A program made the position numbers and the translations under genes. From NCBI GenBank assembly GCA_947652115.1, contig OX393562.1, positions 29,353,807 to 29,417,806 on the forward strand: DNA of 64,000 nucleotides, given 5' to 3'. Below the pieces are notes generated by a model. That model had not been told where the DNA came from. It saw only the letters and a program-made list of their open reading frames with translations, and searched no databases. Positions 53,401 through 61,897 of the stretch are shown piece after piece (position 1 is the stretch's first letter; each line of letters opens with the position of its first letter). The stretch comes from Blastomussa wellsi (lineage: Eukaryota > Cnidaria > Anthozoa > Scleractinia > Plerogyridae).

Positions 53401-56123
53401 TACCCCCAAGCAGATTTTTTGAAACTTTTAAAATTGTCTGTGTTGATCTTAATTGATTAACAATGGCAGTCGCTGAGCTTCTATTTTCAGTTATAAGCAA
53501 TTAAAGCTAAAATTTCCCATAGCGGTTATACTGTTGATATCAGTTGATAGGGTAGCCCAATGACGGGTATCATAAAGAAAAAGAAAACAGAATTGGTATC
53601 GACCCATTGATCAAAGAGGTCTTTGATGGACAGGCATGGGGTTGGAGTCGAAACAGTGGCATAGAAATGAGGATTATTTTCAGGAAACAACACTTGTCAG
53701 CTCAGTTCAACTTGTGTTTGTTGTTTCAGGTTATCAAGTGATCACCACCCCTTTGCCTTCTGGCGGGCCAGTTCTGGTGTCAATGTTGAACATTCTGGAA
53801 GGATTTAATTTTACTCAAAAAGACCAGGGAAAGAGCCTTACATATCACTATATAATAGAGGTGGGTAACTTAGACGACTTTGCACAGAGAACATACCAAT
53901 AAATTCTATCACTTACATAACTGCCTCTTGCTAGTTGAGTCTGTTCCAAGAAATTGTTTGTCACTGTTTAGGGTTAGCTCTGATTTCTGTATGAAGCAAC
54001 TAGACATACTGCTACTCAGCCTACTGAGACTTTTCCAGACTTTCCTTTCTGAAAAGAAGTTACTTTTTGCTCTGTAAAAGAAATTTTTTTTTACCTAGGC
54101 TATGAAGTTTGCTTTTGCCCAGAAGTCACTGCTTGAGGACAGCAATAATCTTACTAATATCACAGGGCAAATGTTAAGGTAACTATTGTGTATTTGCTGA
54201 TTCAAGGGTTCATAATATTGTTGAATACAGAGTCTTGACGGGATTGGTGGGCAGGGAGGAGGGGTAGGAAGGGCAATATGGAGTTTTGACTACTGCTATG
54301 CTAGTAACATATGGAAAATGATGCGAGATGCCTCAACAATAAAAGACACAAGAAGACTCAAAATAGGTAAGAGCTGGGAAAAGATAGCCTGTGTTGAGCC
54401 TCTCCTTAAGAAAATAGGAGATGACTGCATGCAGTGTAGGAAGAGAGAGAATGGACTGAATAACTATACAGGGCATCTGTGACACAAATCAGGCTAGCTA
54501 CATGTAGCTCATGAAACCTTCAAGGCCTTTCCAAAAGTGTTTTCATCCAACTTTTCTTTCAGCAAAGAACATGCAAAACTTCTCCGAGATAAAATCTCTG
54601 CTGACAAAACTTTCAAGCCATCTTACTATGGGCCATTCCTCAGCCAAGCTGTGTCACATGGCACTGCGCATGTCTCAGTTATTGGACCTGACGGTGAACT
54701 TGTAAGCGTCACCAGGTGAGAGTGTCTTGTAGTACCTGATTGCATGGCAAATTTCATCCTGGGCAGATATTTAAAATTTCAATTTGAGAGCCAGGCTGAA
54801 AACGTTCGTCATGAAATCTCGTACGCCGTTTTAAGAGAATTTGTTCTGCAAGCTGAGCTGAATGCTCAGCACTTCTAGCCTGGCTGGAATTCACCATGTA
54901 ATCAGGCCCTTAGTAGCTCAGAAAATGTCATTTTGAAACACAAATCAAATCTCCGAGTTCAAGGAATCTTCGAAAATTATGTATTTACTAAGGTAGATAA
55001 AAACCGAAAAGACAGTTATAATAAACCAAATGGGAACCTGGGGAAGATTGGGACAGATTACGAGAAACAATCTTGAAACAATGGCCTAAATATTTTCAGG
55101 TGCGACGTGTTTTTAATGCTATGGTGCTACATTCTACATTCTTGAAGTCATCTTATTTTTGCTGTTGGTTGCCACACTCGTGTTCAAGATAATGCTTGAT
55201 AATCTTGTCGCTGGATACATAGTGCAATTTATAGTGAAATGTAGTAAATTTGTGTGAAATGGAATTGGACGCTGTGTCACGCAATACTTTTGACTGTGCG
55301 CCACGTTGGCTAGAATGAAATCAAAGCAGTTCAACTTGTCAATACAAATACTAAACTGAATGAAAACTGACTGTTCTTGATATTGCAATCAGATCATATA
55401 CGTAAAGTAAACTACTTGCCTTTTAGCAGTAACAACTGAGAGCTTTCTTCGCACAATCTAACTAGTGTCGATCTTGTGAACACGTTTTGAAATTTTTAAT
55501 AAGGTTCAGAAACTCAGAGCCAAAAGTATTGAAGTTTGCTGAGAAAACCTCGTACTTAACTAATTCGGCCACATTTATTTTCTAGCACAATCAATGGGTA
55601 CTTTGGTTCTGGAGTCATGACAAAGGATGGAATCATCTTGAACAATGAAATGGCGGACTTTTCCATCCCTGGAGTCACCAAGATCGATGGAGCTGGGCTT
55701 CCTAAGGTAAGGGACATCTGTAAAGGGAATTTGGTTCACCCTAGTTTAGTTTTGCATATTTGATACTTGGAGATAGTTAAATTCACTGTGGACGTAATTT
55801 CCTACAATTTTCCGTATTTTTTTCGTTTGCCGTATTAAAGTAAAACGTAAGCTAGGAAATATATTTGGTAAAATTACGTGCTTCAATACGATGCCCGAGT
55901 ACGATTCTAAGCTGGGCAACAATGTGAACACACCTTTTTTCTAGTAACCACGCCAGGATTCGGGCACGGGCATCGTGCCCGAGTACAAGGTCACGACCTT
56001 GCACTTGGGTACTTTGATTTCCAGTGTCTGAACACGGCACACTTTTTTCCTGCTGCCCAGGTGCCAGTGCTCGGGCACCAAGTGTGAACACACCCTTTTT
56101 TCTAGACTAGACTATTGTTATTA

Positions 56124-56176
<53 letters not shown>

Positions 56177-58555
56177 GTTATTAACCATTCCGCTTTTCAT
56201 TTTCTTTTGATATCAGGCTAATTTTATTGCGCCAGGGAAGCGTCCTCTTTCTTCTACTGTGCCAACTGTTGTACTTCATAAAGAGGTAACAGTGTAATGC
56301 TGTCATAAAGGCGGTGGCAAACGACGACACATTGTTGCTCATGACGTTTCCTTGCGCCGCGCAAACGAGGACACGTTGTTGCTCATGACGTTTCCTTGCG
56401 CCGCGCAAACGAGGACACATTGTTGCTCATGACGTTTCCTTGCGCCGCGCAAACGACGACACATTGTTGCTCATGACGTTTCCTTGCGCCGCGCAAACGA
56501 GGACACGTTGTTGCTCATGACGTTTCCTTGCGCCGCGCAAACGAGGACACATTGTTGCTCATGACGTTTCCTTGCGCCGCGCAAACGACGACACATTGTT
56601 GCTCATGACGATTCTTTGCACGTGCAAACGAGGACACATTGTTGCTCATGACGATTATTTGCACGTGCAAACGACGACACATTGATGCTCATGACGATTC
56701 TTTGCACGTGCAAACGACGACACATTGTTGCTTATGACGTTTCTTTGCACGTGCAAACGAGGACACATTGTTGCTCATGACGATTCTTTGCACGTGCAAA
56801 CGAGTAAACATTTGTTGTGGACACAAAATGTTTCTGAATAAAATCAGAAACATTTTTTGTGTCTTGGGCACAAATTTTGTGTCCGCAACAATGTTGCGTG
56901 CGCGGGCAAACAGGGATTCATTTGTGTCCGCCACAATGTGTCCTCGTTTGCCACCGCTTTAATGGAATGTGTCAACAATAAAGTGTTATGTGTGCTTACG
57001 CATGAAAGAAAGCCCTGGCCGTTTTGTCTAACGAGAGGCTTATTGTGCCATCCATCCAAATCCAGCGGATGTGATTTCAAATTAAAGCTGGATTTTACCA
57101 GTTCAGGCATCCACTAAGTATTCAGTAATTTATGCAGTGCATAGCTTTCATTATCAAAACCACACCTTCAACAAGACGGACTTCTACTCAACTATTCTTG
57201 AGGACAAATTATGAAGGAGGTATTTTGGTATATAATGCTATGGTGGCTTCCCCAAGCCCTTCCCTCCTACACCTTCATTTACCAAGAATGGGCTTCACAA
57301 AATGCAGTACACAACTGGGTCCGATACATAACAACTGGGTTGATAATGTCAATTGGCCACCGTAAAGAGATTCAATTGCTGACGTTTCGAGCGTTTCCTC
57401 TTTACGGTGGCCAATTGACATTATCAACCCAGTTGATAAAACCAAATTATATTGTTATACTTCCCACCGACGCAGCACCACAGTTTCGTTAGAAACTTAC
57501 CCCCGCCGATACATAACAGCTGCTCGGTTTGACATTAACTTTACAATCTCTCTGCTTTTTTTGCTCAGAAGCGCTGTTGGTTCCGCATGTCTCTGGGTGC
57601 GTCTGGTGGCGATCACATCACACCAGCTGTAGCTGAAGTTATAGTCAATTATCTCGCTTTTAACGACTCATTGAGTGACTCAATAGAAAAACCACGAGTA
57701 TATTATGGAGTAAAAAGCGGCGTTCCAGAAATTGAAGGTGTGTTGGTTGTTGCATTTAAGGTGGCTCATCTGAGTTTTTCAGAACCACACCAACCCAGCT
57801 TTAAAAAGTTTAGGTCTCGATATCGAGAAAATGCTGATTTTCAGAAACCACGACGTCATCGTTTCGTTGCTATCGTAACACCGATGCCAATGAAATCTCC
57901 ATTTTTGGAAACATAATTCAATCTTTAATAAATGTGCGAAAAATCTTGCCCGACCGACCCAAGACGGTGAAGTATTAGCCTTTTAAAGCTGGGTTGGTGT
58001 GGACGGGCTTTTTTCCTTATTCTCTGCTTTCCTCTCCTTATGGAAAGGCTACAGGCAAATAGTGTTTCATTACAGGTAATTGCAGCGTTGATCAACTAAA
58101 TTATACTTCTTTGGACTGTCGTAGAAACTAAGTATGGCGCTATAGGTATTACCGTTAGAAATTTTGATTTGGAGAAAGAAAAGGGAATCGGGGGATTATG
58201 GGATTTGAAACTGAATAGTGGCAAATCTTCAGCGAACGTAACCATGCAATCGAAATAGCCCGTTATTTAAATTACTGCGAATTACTTAGTTTTAGTTATT
58301 TTACTGAATTTTATCACAAATTGCGTCATGCCTCGTACAACATAAGAGTTTGACAATGGGACGTGTTTGATTTCAGCTGATAAGTTTAAAGACAAAAAGA
58401 TGGCCGACAGTATTGTGAATGATCTGCGTAACAAGGGCCATAACATAAGTGTACATGCTGGATTAGCAGATGTGAATGGACTGTCGTATTTCCAAGAACA
58501 AGTAACAGCTCACGGAGACAGCAGACGAGGAGGCCAAGGAAGTGCTCAGTTTTAA
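32454..58555 (+). CDS. GGT: Gamma-glutamyltransferase (glutathione hydrolase), complete, 16 exons, hosts a transposon in intron 5
   Basis: GGT cleaves extracellular glutathione by transferring or hydrolysing the gamma-glutamyl group. Exons: 32454-32537, 34729-34876, 35376-35520, 36673-36802, 37459-37526, 51621-51694, 52070-52152, 52372-52482, 53194-53281, 53730-53860, 54099-54178, 54563-54715, 55586-55706, 56217-56285, 57569-57737, 58377-58555; 1833 nt, 610 aa. A short cytosolic tail and one helix at about residues 50-71 make it type II. The conserved FREVAP arginine motif is present. The autoprocessing and catalytic threonine is Thr415 in HGTAHVSVI; cleavage before it would give heavy and light chains. 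Substrate-site motifs follow: [21 protein letters not shown] and GASGG. An alternative exon 1 donor (GTGAGT after 32504) is also in frame. Similarity to vertebrate GGT7 is possible but unproven. Intron 5 (37527-51620) is 14.1 kb, almost all transposon; without it the intron would be about 380 bp. Catalytic residues look intact. Confidence 0.95.
32571..32856. mobile_element. MITE with long inverted ends in GGT intron 1
   Basis: The ends are TTTACTGCGGTTTTC and its complement, continuing with ACATGCGAACTCTG and CGTTTTTCGCTACCGTCAAT on both sides for about 75 bp. The 124-codon open frame crossing it is incidental. Confidence 0.8.
33120..33610. repeat. Possible inverted-end repeat AGCGGAGCTCC
   Basis: AGCGGAGCTCCAT near 33129 and its complement near 33591-33602 could be the ends of one 480-bp element; the arms are short. 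Confidence 0.4.
33640..33861 (-). mobile_element. tRNA-derived SINE, copy D
   Basis: On the minus strand: B-box-like GGGTTTGAGCCCC, then TGTGTTCGTAGGCAAGACAC, CTACCCAGCAG and ACATCCAGGGAG, a diverged member of the 11-kb SINE family. It abuts the element at 33862. Confidence 0.7.
33862..34440. mobile_element. 579-bp MITE, GGCTGGTTTTCAATGT ends
   Basis: The left GGCTGGTTTTCAATGTCAGG and right (inward) GGTTGGTTTTCATGTTGGGA are inverted, with AAAATCCCAGA following on both. The first bases match the 23469 element, so they may share a transposase family. Confidence 0.75.
35796..35908. repeat. Foldback with perfect 28-bp arms in GGT intron 3
   Basis: The arm begins AGACAGTGTTTCATCACATT at 35796-35823, with its exact complement at 35881-35908 and a 57-bp loop. 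A half-copy (TTTGGAAATGTGAT) is near 35697. Confidence 0.85.
37205..37320. repeat. Decayed pair of hammerhead-ribozyme-like motifs (Penelope-like remnant)
   Basis: Minus strand 37213-37245 reads CTGACAAAGGGTTAAAGCTC then AAAACATCAAC. Plus strand 37285-37318 reads CTGATAAAGGGC, then ACTCAAAATG. Both resemble the hammerhead core CTGANGA/stem II/GAAAC reported in Penelope-like retroelements. Core positions are mutated, so they should be inactive. Confidence 0.45.
37720..38060. repeat. Left subterminal repeat cluster of the CACTA-type element
   Basis: Several copies of GGAATTCCTAGGAATTCC and close variants occur, followed by a tandem duplication of about 118 bp (roughly 37800-37917 and 37918-38035). 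Each duplicate carries TTGGGAATTTCTGGGAATGG, an ACTRGGAAAATCC motif and GATATATCAAGGC. CACTA transposases and their partner proteins typically bind such end repeats. Confidence 0.75.
38718..44949 (-). CDS. TNP2-like transposase of a CACTA/EnSpm-type DNA transposon, apparently intact
   Basis: Likely the DDE-type transposase that cuts and moves the surrounding element. Exons: 44784-44949, 43886-44678, 43433-43533, 42918-43152, 41886-41998, 41174-41454, 40851-41021, 40677-40773, 40388-40579, 40118-40278, 39895-40001, 39077-39439, 38718-38835; 2898 nt, 965 aa with no internal stop. An N-terminal C2H2 finger ([17 protein letters not shown]) is followed by a long Ser/Asp/Glu-rich acidic stretch and a cysteine cluster (CGQC, CEVC, CATAGC). 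The core has [19 protein letters not shown], matching the TDG entry motif of TNP2 proteins, then a [10 protein letters not shown] block, [13 protein letters not shown] with paired cysteines (CITCEEPGH), [16 protein letters not shown] and [22 protein letters not shown]. Exact DDE residues cannot be assigned by eye. The first exon can also be read through a 105-nt in-frame intron (44679-44783), but donor and acceptor there are good and splicing restores the family sequence. It is divergent from the BEN gene. Confidence 0.85.
42235..42879. mobile_element. Tc1/mariner-like MITE in transposase intron
   Basis: Ends TACAGTCGAATCCCAATAAC and (inward) TACAGTCGACTCCCGATAAC are inverted with TA at the tips. 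The interior repeats AACTCGAACC many times. It is a secondary insertion in the CACTA-type element and does not break its coding exons. Confidence 0.8.
44950..45201. promoter_or_regulatory. Divergent spacer between transposase and BEN start codons
   Basis: The 252 bp between the two ATGs must hold both 5' UTRs and presumably a shared bidirectional promoter. I see no TATA box at a convincing distance. The spacer is less AT-rich than the flanking introns, as in many TATA-less animal promoters. No copy of the GGAATTCCTAGG end repeat was found in it. Confidence 0.5.
45202..50519 (+). CDS. BEN-domain protein encoded by the same transposon, 10 exons, apparently intact
   Basis: BEN domains bind DNA or chromatin partners. 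Exons: 45202-45373, 46016-46084, 46200-46274, 46473-46511, 46772-46813, 46986-47032, 48408-49163, 49639-49704, 50126-50300, 50413-50519; 1548 nt, 515 aa. All joins keep phase. The N-terminal module (starting [17 protein letters not shown]) is a short beta-rich unit I cannot name. Residues about 58-148 are highly charged, with a basic KKKKAKKGK run. The large exon encodes a predicted coiled coil, then four to five copies of a 25-residue Ser/Thr/Pro/His repeat ([18 protein letters not shown]), then a second coiled coil ([19 protein letters not shown]). Residues about 423-515 fit a BEN domain: [19 protein letters not shown], a glycine-rich loop, then a helix with basic residues ending [11 protein letters not shown] canonical AATAAA lies at 50611-50616, about 90 bp after the stop. 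It probably acts as the element's accessory DNA-binding protein; that role is inference from position and domain. Confidence 0.82.
45374..46015. other. BEN gene intron 1, with two inverted repeats
   Basis: A hairpin AAAAATCCCGCC/GGCGGGATTTT lies at about 45706-45737. An inverted-end repeat lies at 45859-45943 (AGCCTGTGCACGTCCGCCCC against GGGGCGAATGTTCACAGGCT). Confidence 0.6.
47079..47848. mobile_element. 770-bp inverted-end element in BEN gene intron 6
   Basis: CAGGGGTTTCAATA and its exact complement form the tips. TAGCCGGGTAGCGGGTAG-like sequence near the left tip mirrors CTACCCACCTG near the right. The GC-rich island at 47738-47790 (CCCGAAGGGCCTTCGGG hairpin) is inside. Confidence 0.7.
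48118..48297. mobile_element. Mariner/pogo-like MITE, 180 bp
   Basis: ACAGTCAACTCTCGTTATAGC and (inward from right) TACAGTCAACTCTCGCCTTG are inverted ends. Confidence 0.75.
48456..48840 (+). repeat. In-exon 75-bp tandem repeat in the BEN gene
   Basis: Units start at 48456, 48531, 48606, 48684 and 48759 (the last degenerate; the third carries 3 extra bases). The unit length is a multiple of three, so frame is kept. The encoded 25-residue unit contains [16 protein letters not shown]. Confidence 0.9.
49164..50125. other. BEN gene introns 7-8, no element with ends
   Basis: AT-rich, apart from exon 49639-49704. A G-run of about 18 bases lies near 50015-50031. If intron 7 were retained the protein would end at 49202 without the BEN domain, a possible short isoform. 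Confidence 0.5.
50998..51388. repeat. Right subterminal repeat cluster of the CACTA-type element
   Basis: More than ten copies or variants of the 6-bp core CCTAGG flanked by GGAATT/AATTCC, in both orientations. It includes three long runs (about 51129-51160, 51231-51262, 51294-51385). The cluster ends in TTCCCAGTG at 51380-51388, which reads CACTGGGAA inward. Confidence 0.8.
55868..56097. mobile_element. MITE family with GGTGTGTTCACACTTGG end, copy 2
   Basis: Shares TTCCAGTGTCTGAACACGGC and CTCGGGCACCAAGTGTGAAC with 22797-23028. An internal palindrome GGGCACGGGCATCGTGCCC is also present. Confidence 0.65.
56101..56178. repeat. (TTA)n microsatellite
   Basis: Runs of ATT with a few TTG interruptions, ending about 40 bp before GGT exon 14. 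Confidence 0.9.
56309..56959. mobile_element. TIR element carrying a 44-bp internal satellite, TAA target duplication
   Basis: Left AAGGCGGTGGCAAACGACG and right (inward) AAGCGGTGGCAAACGAGG are inverted. TAA lies at 56306-56308 and 56960-56962, matching a Harbinger-type TWA site. A fold-back ACAAAATGTTTCTGA occurs near 56821-56857. Confidence 0.8.
56317..56810. repeat. 44-bp tandem repeat, about 11 units
   Basis: The unit runs GCAAACGAGGACACRTTGTT, then GCTCATGACGTTTCCTTGCG, CCGC. Early units end GCGCCGC; later units end GCACGT, so two sub-types were amplified in blocks. It lies in GGT intron 14. Confidence 0.93.
57332..57435. repeat. Foldback with perfect 38-bp arms, hammerhead-like 3' half in loop
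   Basis: Arms 57332-57369 and 57398-57435 (beginning CAACTGGGTTGATAATGTCA) are exact complements. The loop on the minus strand contains GCTCGAAACGTCAGC, the 3' half of the Penelope hammerhead motif; the CTGANGA half is absent. It sits about 130 bp upstream of GGT exon 15. Confidence 0.75.
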
Positions 58556-58584
58556 CCCGGGACCAGCAACGGCAAAGTTGCGCT

Positions 58585-58635
58585 CAACCTCGTTCCCAGG
58601 CTGAGAAGATGAGAGACCCTGGGAACGAGATTGGG
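58585..58635. repeat. CAACCTCGTTCC foldback, copy 3, in GGT 3' UTR
   Basis: CAACCTCGTTCCCAGGCTGA against AGACCCTGGGAACGAGATTG, 30 bp after the GGT stop. Confidence 0.7.
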
Positions 58636-59168
58636 TTGCACTGACTTAATCGCAATGCTGTTTACAGCAATTATTTATTTTGTTCTAAATGTCATGGATG
58701 GGTTTTTCGAAAAATGGGTTCTGGTAAACAGCTATTTAGGTTAAGGTATAGTGTTTGGATTTAACAATTCAGATCTGCCTGCCAAATTGGACGCGCCTTG
58801 TCCAATTTGTCCAAAATAGAGAAATTTCACAGAATTCGTGAAGAGATTAAAAAATCCGATATTTTAGCAAATCCTGCAATTCCATTCAATCCTGGACACA
58901 AGTGGATTTGTCACGGACGTTTTACCAGTTGTGCCCCAATTTGTACAGTAGATACAATGTAGTAGCTCTTGCGCACTCAATAAACTAAATGTAAATAGAA
59001 TTGTTGACACGCAGGAAGTCTGGCGTTTATGCTTTTGAAATAAAAGTAAGGTTCGTGAAATCGTTGCACTCGTCGTTTTAAATAAATTTGTTAGGGCTAA
59101 ACAGCGGTCGATATGCAATGCCGAGTTTTGGACTTGGAATGTTGCTTTGATTGTATTCAGTTGGAAGC

Positions 59169-59205
59169 CGGTCGTTTCGCCTACAAGTCGTAGGCGAAAC
59201 GACCG
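59169..59205. repeat. Short perfect hairpin CGGTCGTTTCGCCTAC
   Basis: 16-bp arms with a 5-bp loop. A dispersed repeat core is likelier than a terminator, as this is a eukaryote. Confidence 0.7.
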
Positions 59206-60757
59206 ACATCCAGTAGAAATCGCCACTTAATTACGGGACGCATGGTTGTCTGACGGTCAATGCGTTGGACGCCAGAATGATCGGCCACAACTCTCATTAC
59301 ACTGCGCGCCCAGGAGCAAATACCGGCGAACCCAGTATATGTTTGGCCCATTAAGTCTGTCGATCGCTCACTTGGTGTGCCTTTCTCAAAACTCGCGAAG
59401 CCACTTCAGCCCCGGGAGCTTCAGTTTCTACGCATAGCCTGAACAACTGATGGGAATATCTATTCGCACCGTCAATATCCGCCTGCGCTGCAGGCTAAGA
59501 AACGCACACCTGGTCTTGTTTACGCACCAGGGGCACCTACGAAGCTGTACATATTGAGCCACTCAGTGGCTAAAATTTTCTTTCACTCCACTCCCCTCCC
59601 CCTTCCCCACCACCCTTCCCCGAAATATGGGCCATCAGACACGCCCAGCTAACCAATCAATGACAATTTCACAAAGATTGGAGTTGCAGAGCAACTATAG
59701 TGGCACGCCAATCAGAAACCAAATATGTTCTTTTTCCATTTCATGTGGTGCACTTTTGTTCAGCACGAGCGCGTGTTCGCTCATGACTGGGACCAGTTCT
59801 TGGACTTGCAACTCGATGGGCGATGTAGCAGCTTTCCTAACATATAATGTGATTGGTTTGATACCCTATCCCTAAACAAAATACTCAACAATTGAAACAA
59901 TGACTTTGTCTTGAAAACAATAGAAGCTGCTTACAATAACAAACAAAAGTAGTTTTGGATAGCTGCTACACTACCCAACTCGATGGCGTCAACCTCGTTG
60001 AGGGTGAGGGAGGGGAGACTCTTGTCCAAAGAAAGTGACGGAAGTGGTGCGAGGCGTTCGTTGTAACGGTTAAGATAGTTCAGTTTTATACTACTTATCA
60101 TGCATATTGGAACACAAACAAAGCCACGGCCAAGGTTATTTATTTTTGAACAAAGAAATGTTTATCTTACAGTTTGCACTATCTGTGACCAGCACTTAGA
60201 CCGATTTCAGTTTTTTCAGTTAAGGAAGCATGAAAACGTATGCCTACATTAGAGAGCAATCTAACACTTCCTTTCAGTGCTTCTGCTATAAGATAGGGGA
60301 ATTTGGCCTTGGGCACAAAATTTTGACTGAAAAAGTAGTCATGATTGCTCTAGAAAATCAAAACCACTCCGACGGGAAGAGATATTTTAGTGAGGTTTCA
60401 GTATTACGAGAGTCCACAAACGAAGTTCCTTTCTTTATTTTGAAGTGGAACATCCAATTGAAAGTTACCATGGCAATGTCATAGTATAGACACGCCTATG
60501 TAGTACTTTTCACGTTCACCGGACCAATAAGCATAGATACATTTTTAACCAGCCAATGGTTTGTTGAATTTAAGAAATCTGCAATCTGATTGGTTCCCCA
60601 ACTGTCGTCTATTCGCTGATACACTATAAATTTTGTGACTTAAAAATACGTAAAAGTGTAGTTTTTGGACTGAAATCCGTTAGAGTACTTGCAAAAACAG
60701 TTATTTCTGAGCGATAGTCATCTCGGCAGCGCCCCGTTCACTATTCGCACATGCAAA

Positions 60758-61040
60758 CACTGCATGAAATGGTGTGTATAAGGAGCCTTCCTCAAGCCGT
60801 ACACACTCGGTATATATAAGGACAATATAAGGACGTGACAGGATGTATACGGTCCGTACAATGATCAGTATATTTCAGGGTTGGCCAACAAAAATACCAG
60901 GATCAGTATACACTAGTGTAAGGAAACCGAGGTATACTGTTCATTATACAGACCTTATACCCAAAGTTCAGTATACCTTTCCGTACACATTATGTATACG
61001 GTCTCATTATACCTCCGTATACATGCCATTTCATGCAGTG
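60758..61040. mobile_element. CACTA-type MITE, 283 bp, 3-bp duplication AAA
   Basis: Both ends read CACTGCATGAAATGG inward, followed by YRTGTATA. AAA flanks each side (60755-60757, 61041-61043), the 3-bp duplication expected for CACTA elements. The interior is rich in GTATAC palindromes. Confidence 0.85.
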
Positions 61041-61897
61041 AAACTCCGGCTAGTAGTCTAATTTTTAAATATAATCAGTGGGCTTCCAATTTGCCCCCAA
61101 AAGTTTTTCAAAAGTTCTCGAAACTTTGTTTGTTATCTCGAGTTGACATCACTTGTACTAGAACATTCACTATAATTACTAACCTGCTATAGATGATTTC
61201 TATGTACTAAAAATACGTATTGACCTAAGGATATCAGTAACTTTGACAAGCTATTCGAACACAGAAATTCACTGGCAGGCTAATATAATCTGTAAATTAT
61301 TTCCACAATTCCACAGAGAAACCTTTCAAATTAAAATAAATTCCTATTTCCTAGCAATAAAATTCGATGAAAAATTAGAATTCGTAACATCATGTGACCA
61401 CTTCATATCAATACATCTTTGCACTAAATTATTCTACATTTGAATATTATATATAGCCAATTTAAAATTCACCTACAACGAGCATACGACACTATAATAT
61501 GTGCATTGAATAAATAACATCCTCCACGGGGCGAATATTTCGCCTTGTTCTCCTTCTCGATTTCCTTTTATGAGAAAACGGCGATCTTACATCAATTATA
61601 AGCATCCATATTTTTACCACTATTTACAGCCCTGAATAAAAGACGATAATTCAATTCTCATTCATGCTTTGTCAAGAGACGAATATTGCCGTTGTTATGC
61701 ATTTTTCTGCAATAAAACTCAGGATTTTATACATCTTGCCCCATTATAAATTAAACAATATTTTTCTGGGATAAAACAATATTCCTTTTGCAAATAAACC
61801 ACTTTGCCAGTCACCGTCATCCACTGCGCAATCTGTAGAGTCACGTGATACTCCGTTCTTGTCCAATATGATCAGAGAGAGTGAGAGTGGCCAATAC

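Larger units (their letters stand above)
58556..61897. other. Convergent intergenic region between GGT and CaMKII 3' ends
   Basis: Holds both 3' UTRs, a CAACCTCGTTCC foldback (58585-58635), a hairpin (59169-59205) and a CACTG-ended MITE (60758-61040). An AATAAA near 58979 could end GGT transcripts. Open frames here are short and unsupported. Confidence 0.6.

Noticed and set aside
56181..57117. Several overlapping ORFs rich in ARAKRHEQQ/THEDTLL-type repeats
   Set aside because: Produced by the 44-bp tandem repeat within the TIR element.
59169..59205. Rho-independent terminator
   Set aside because: Eukaryotic context and no T-run; better explained as a dispersed hairpin repeat.
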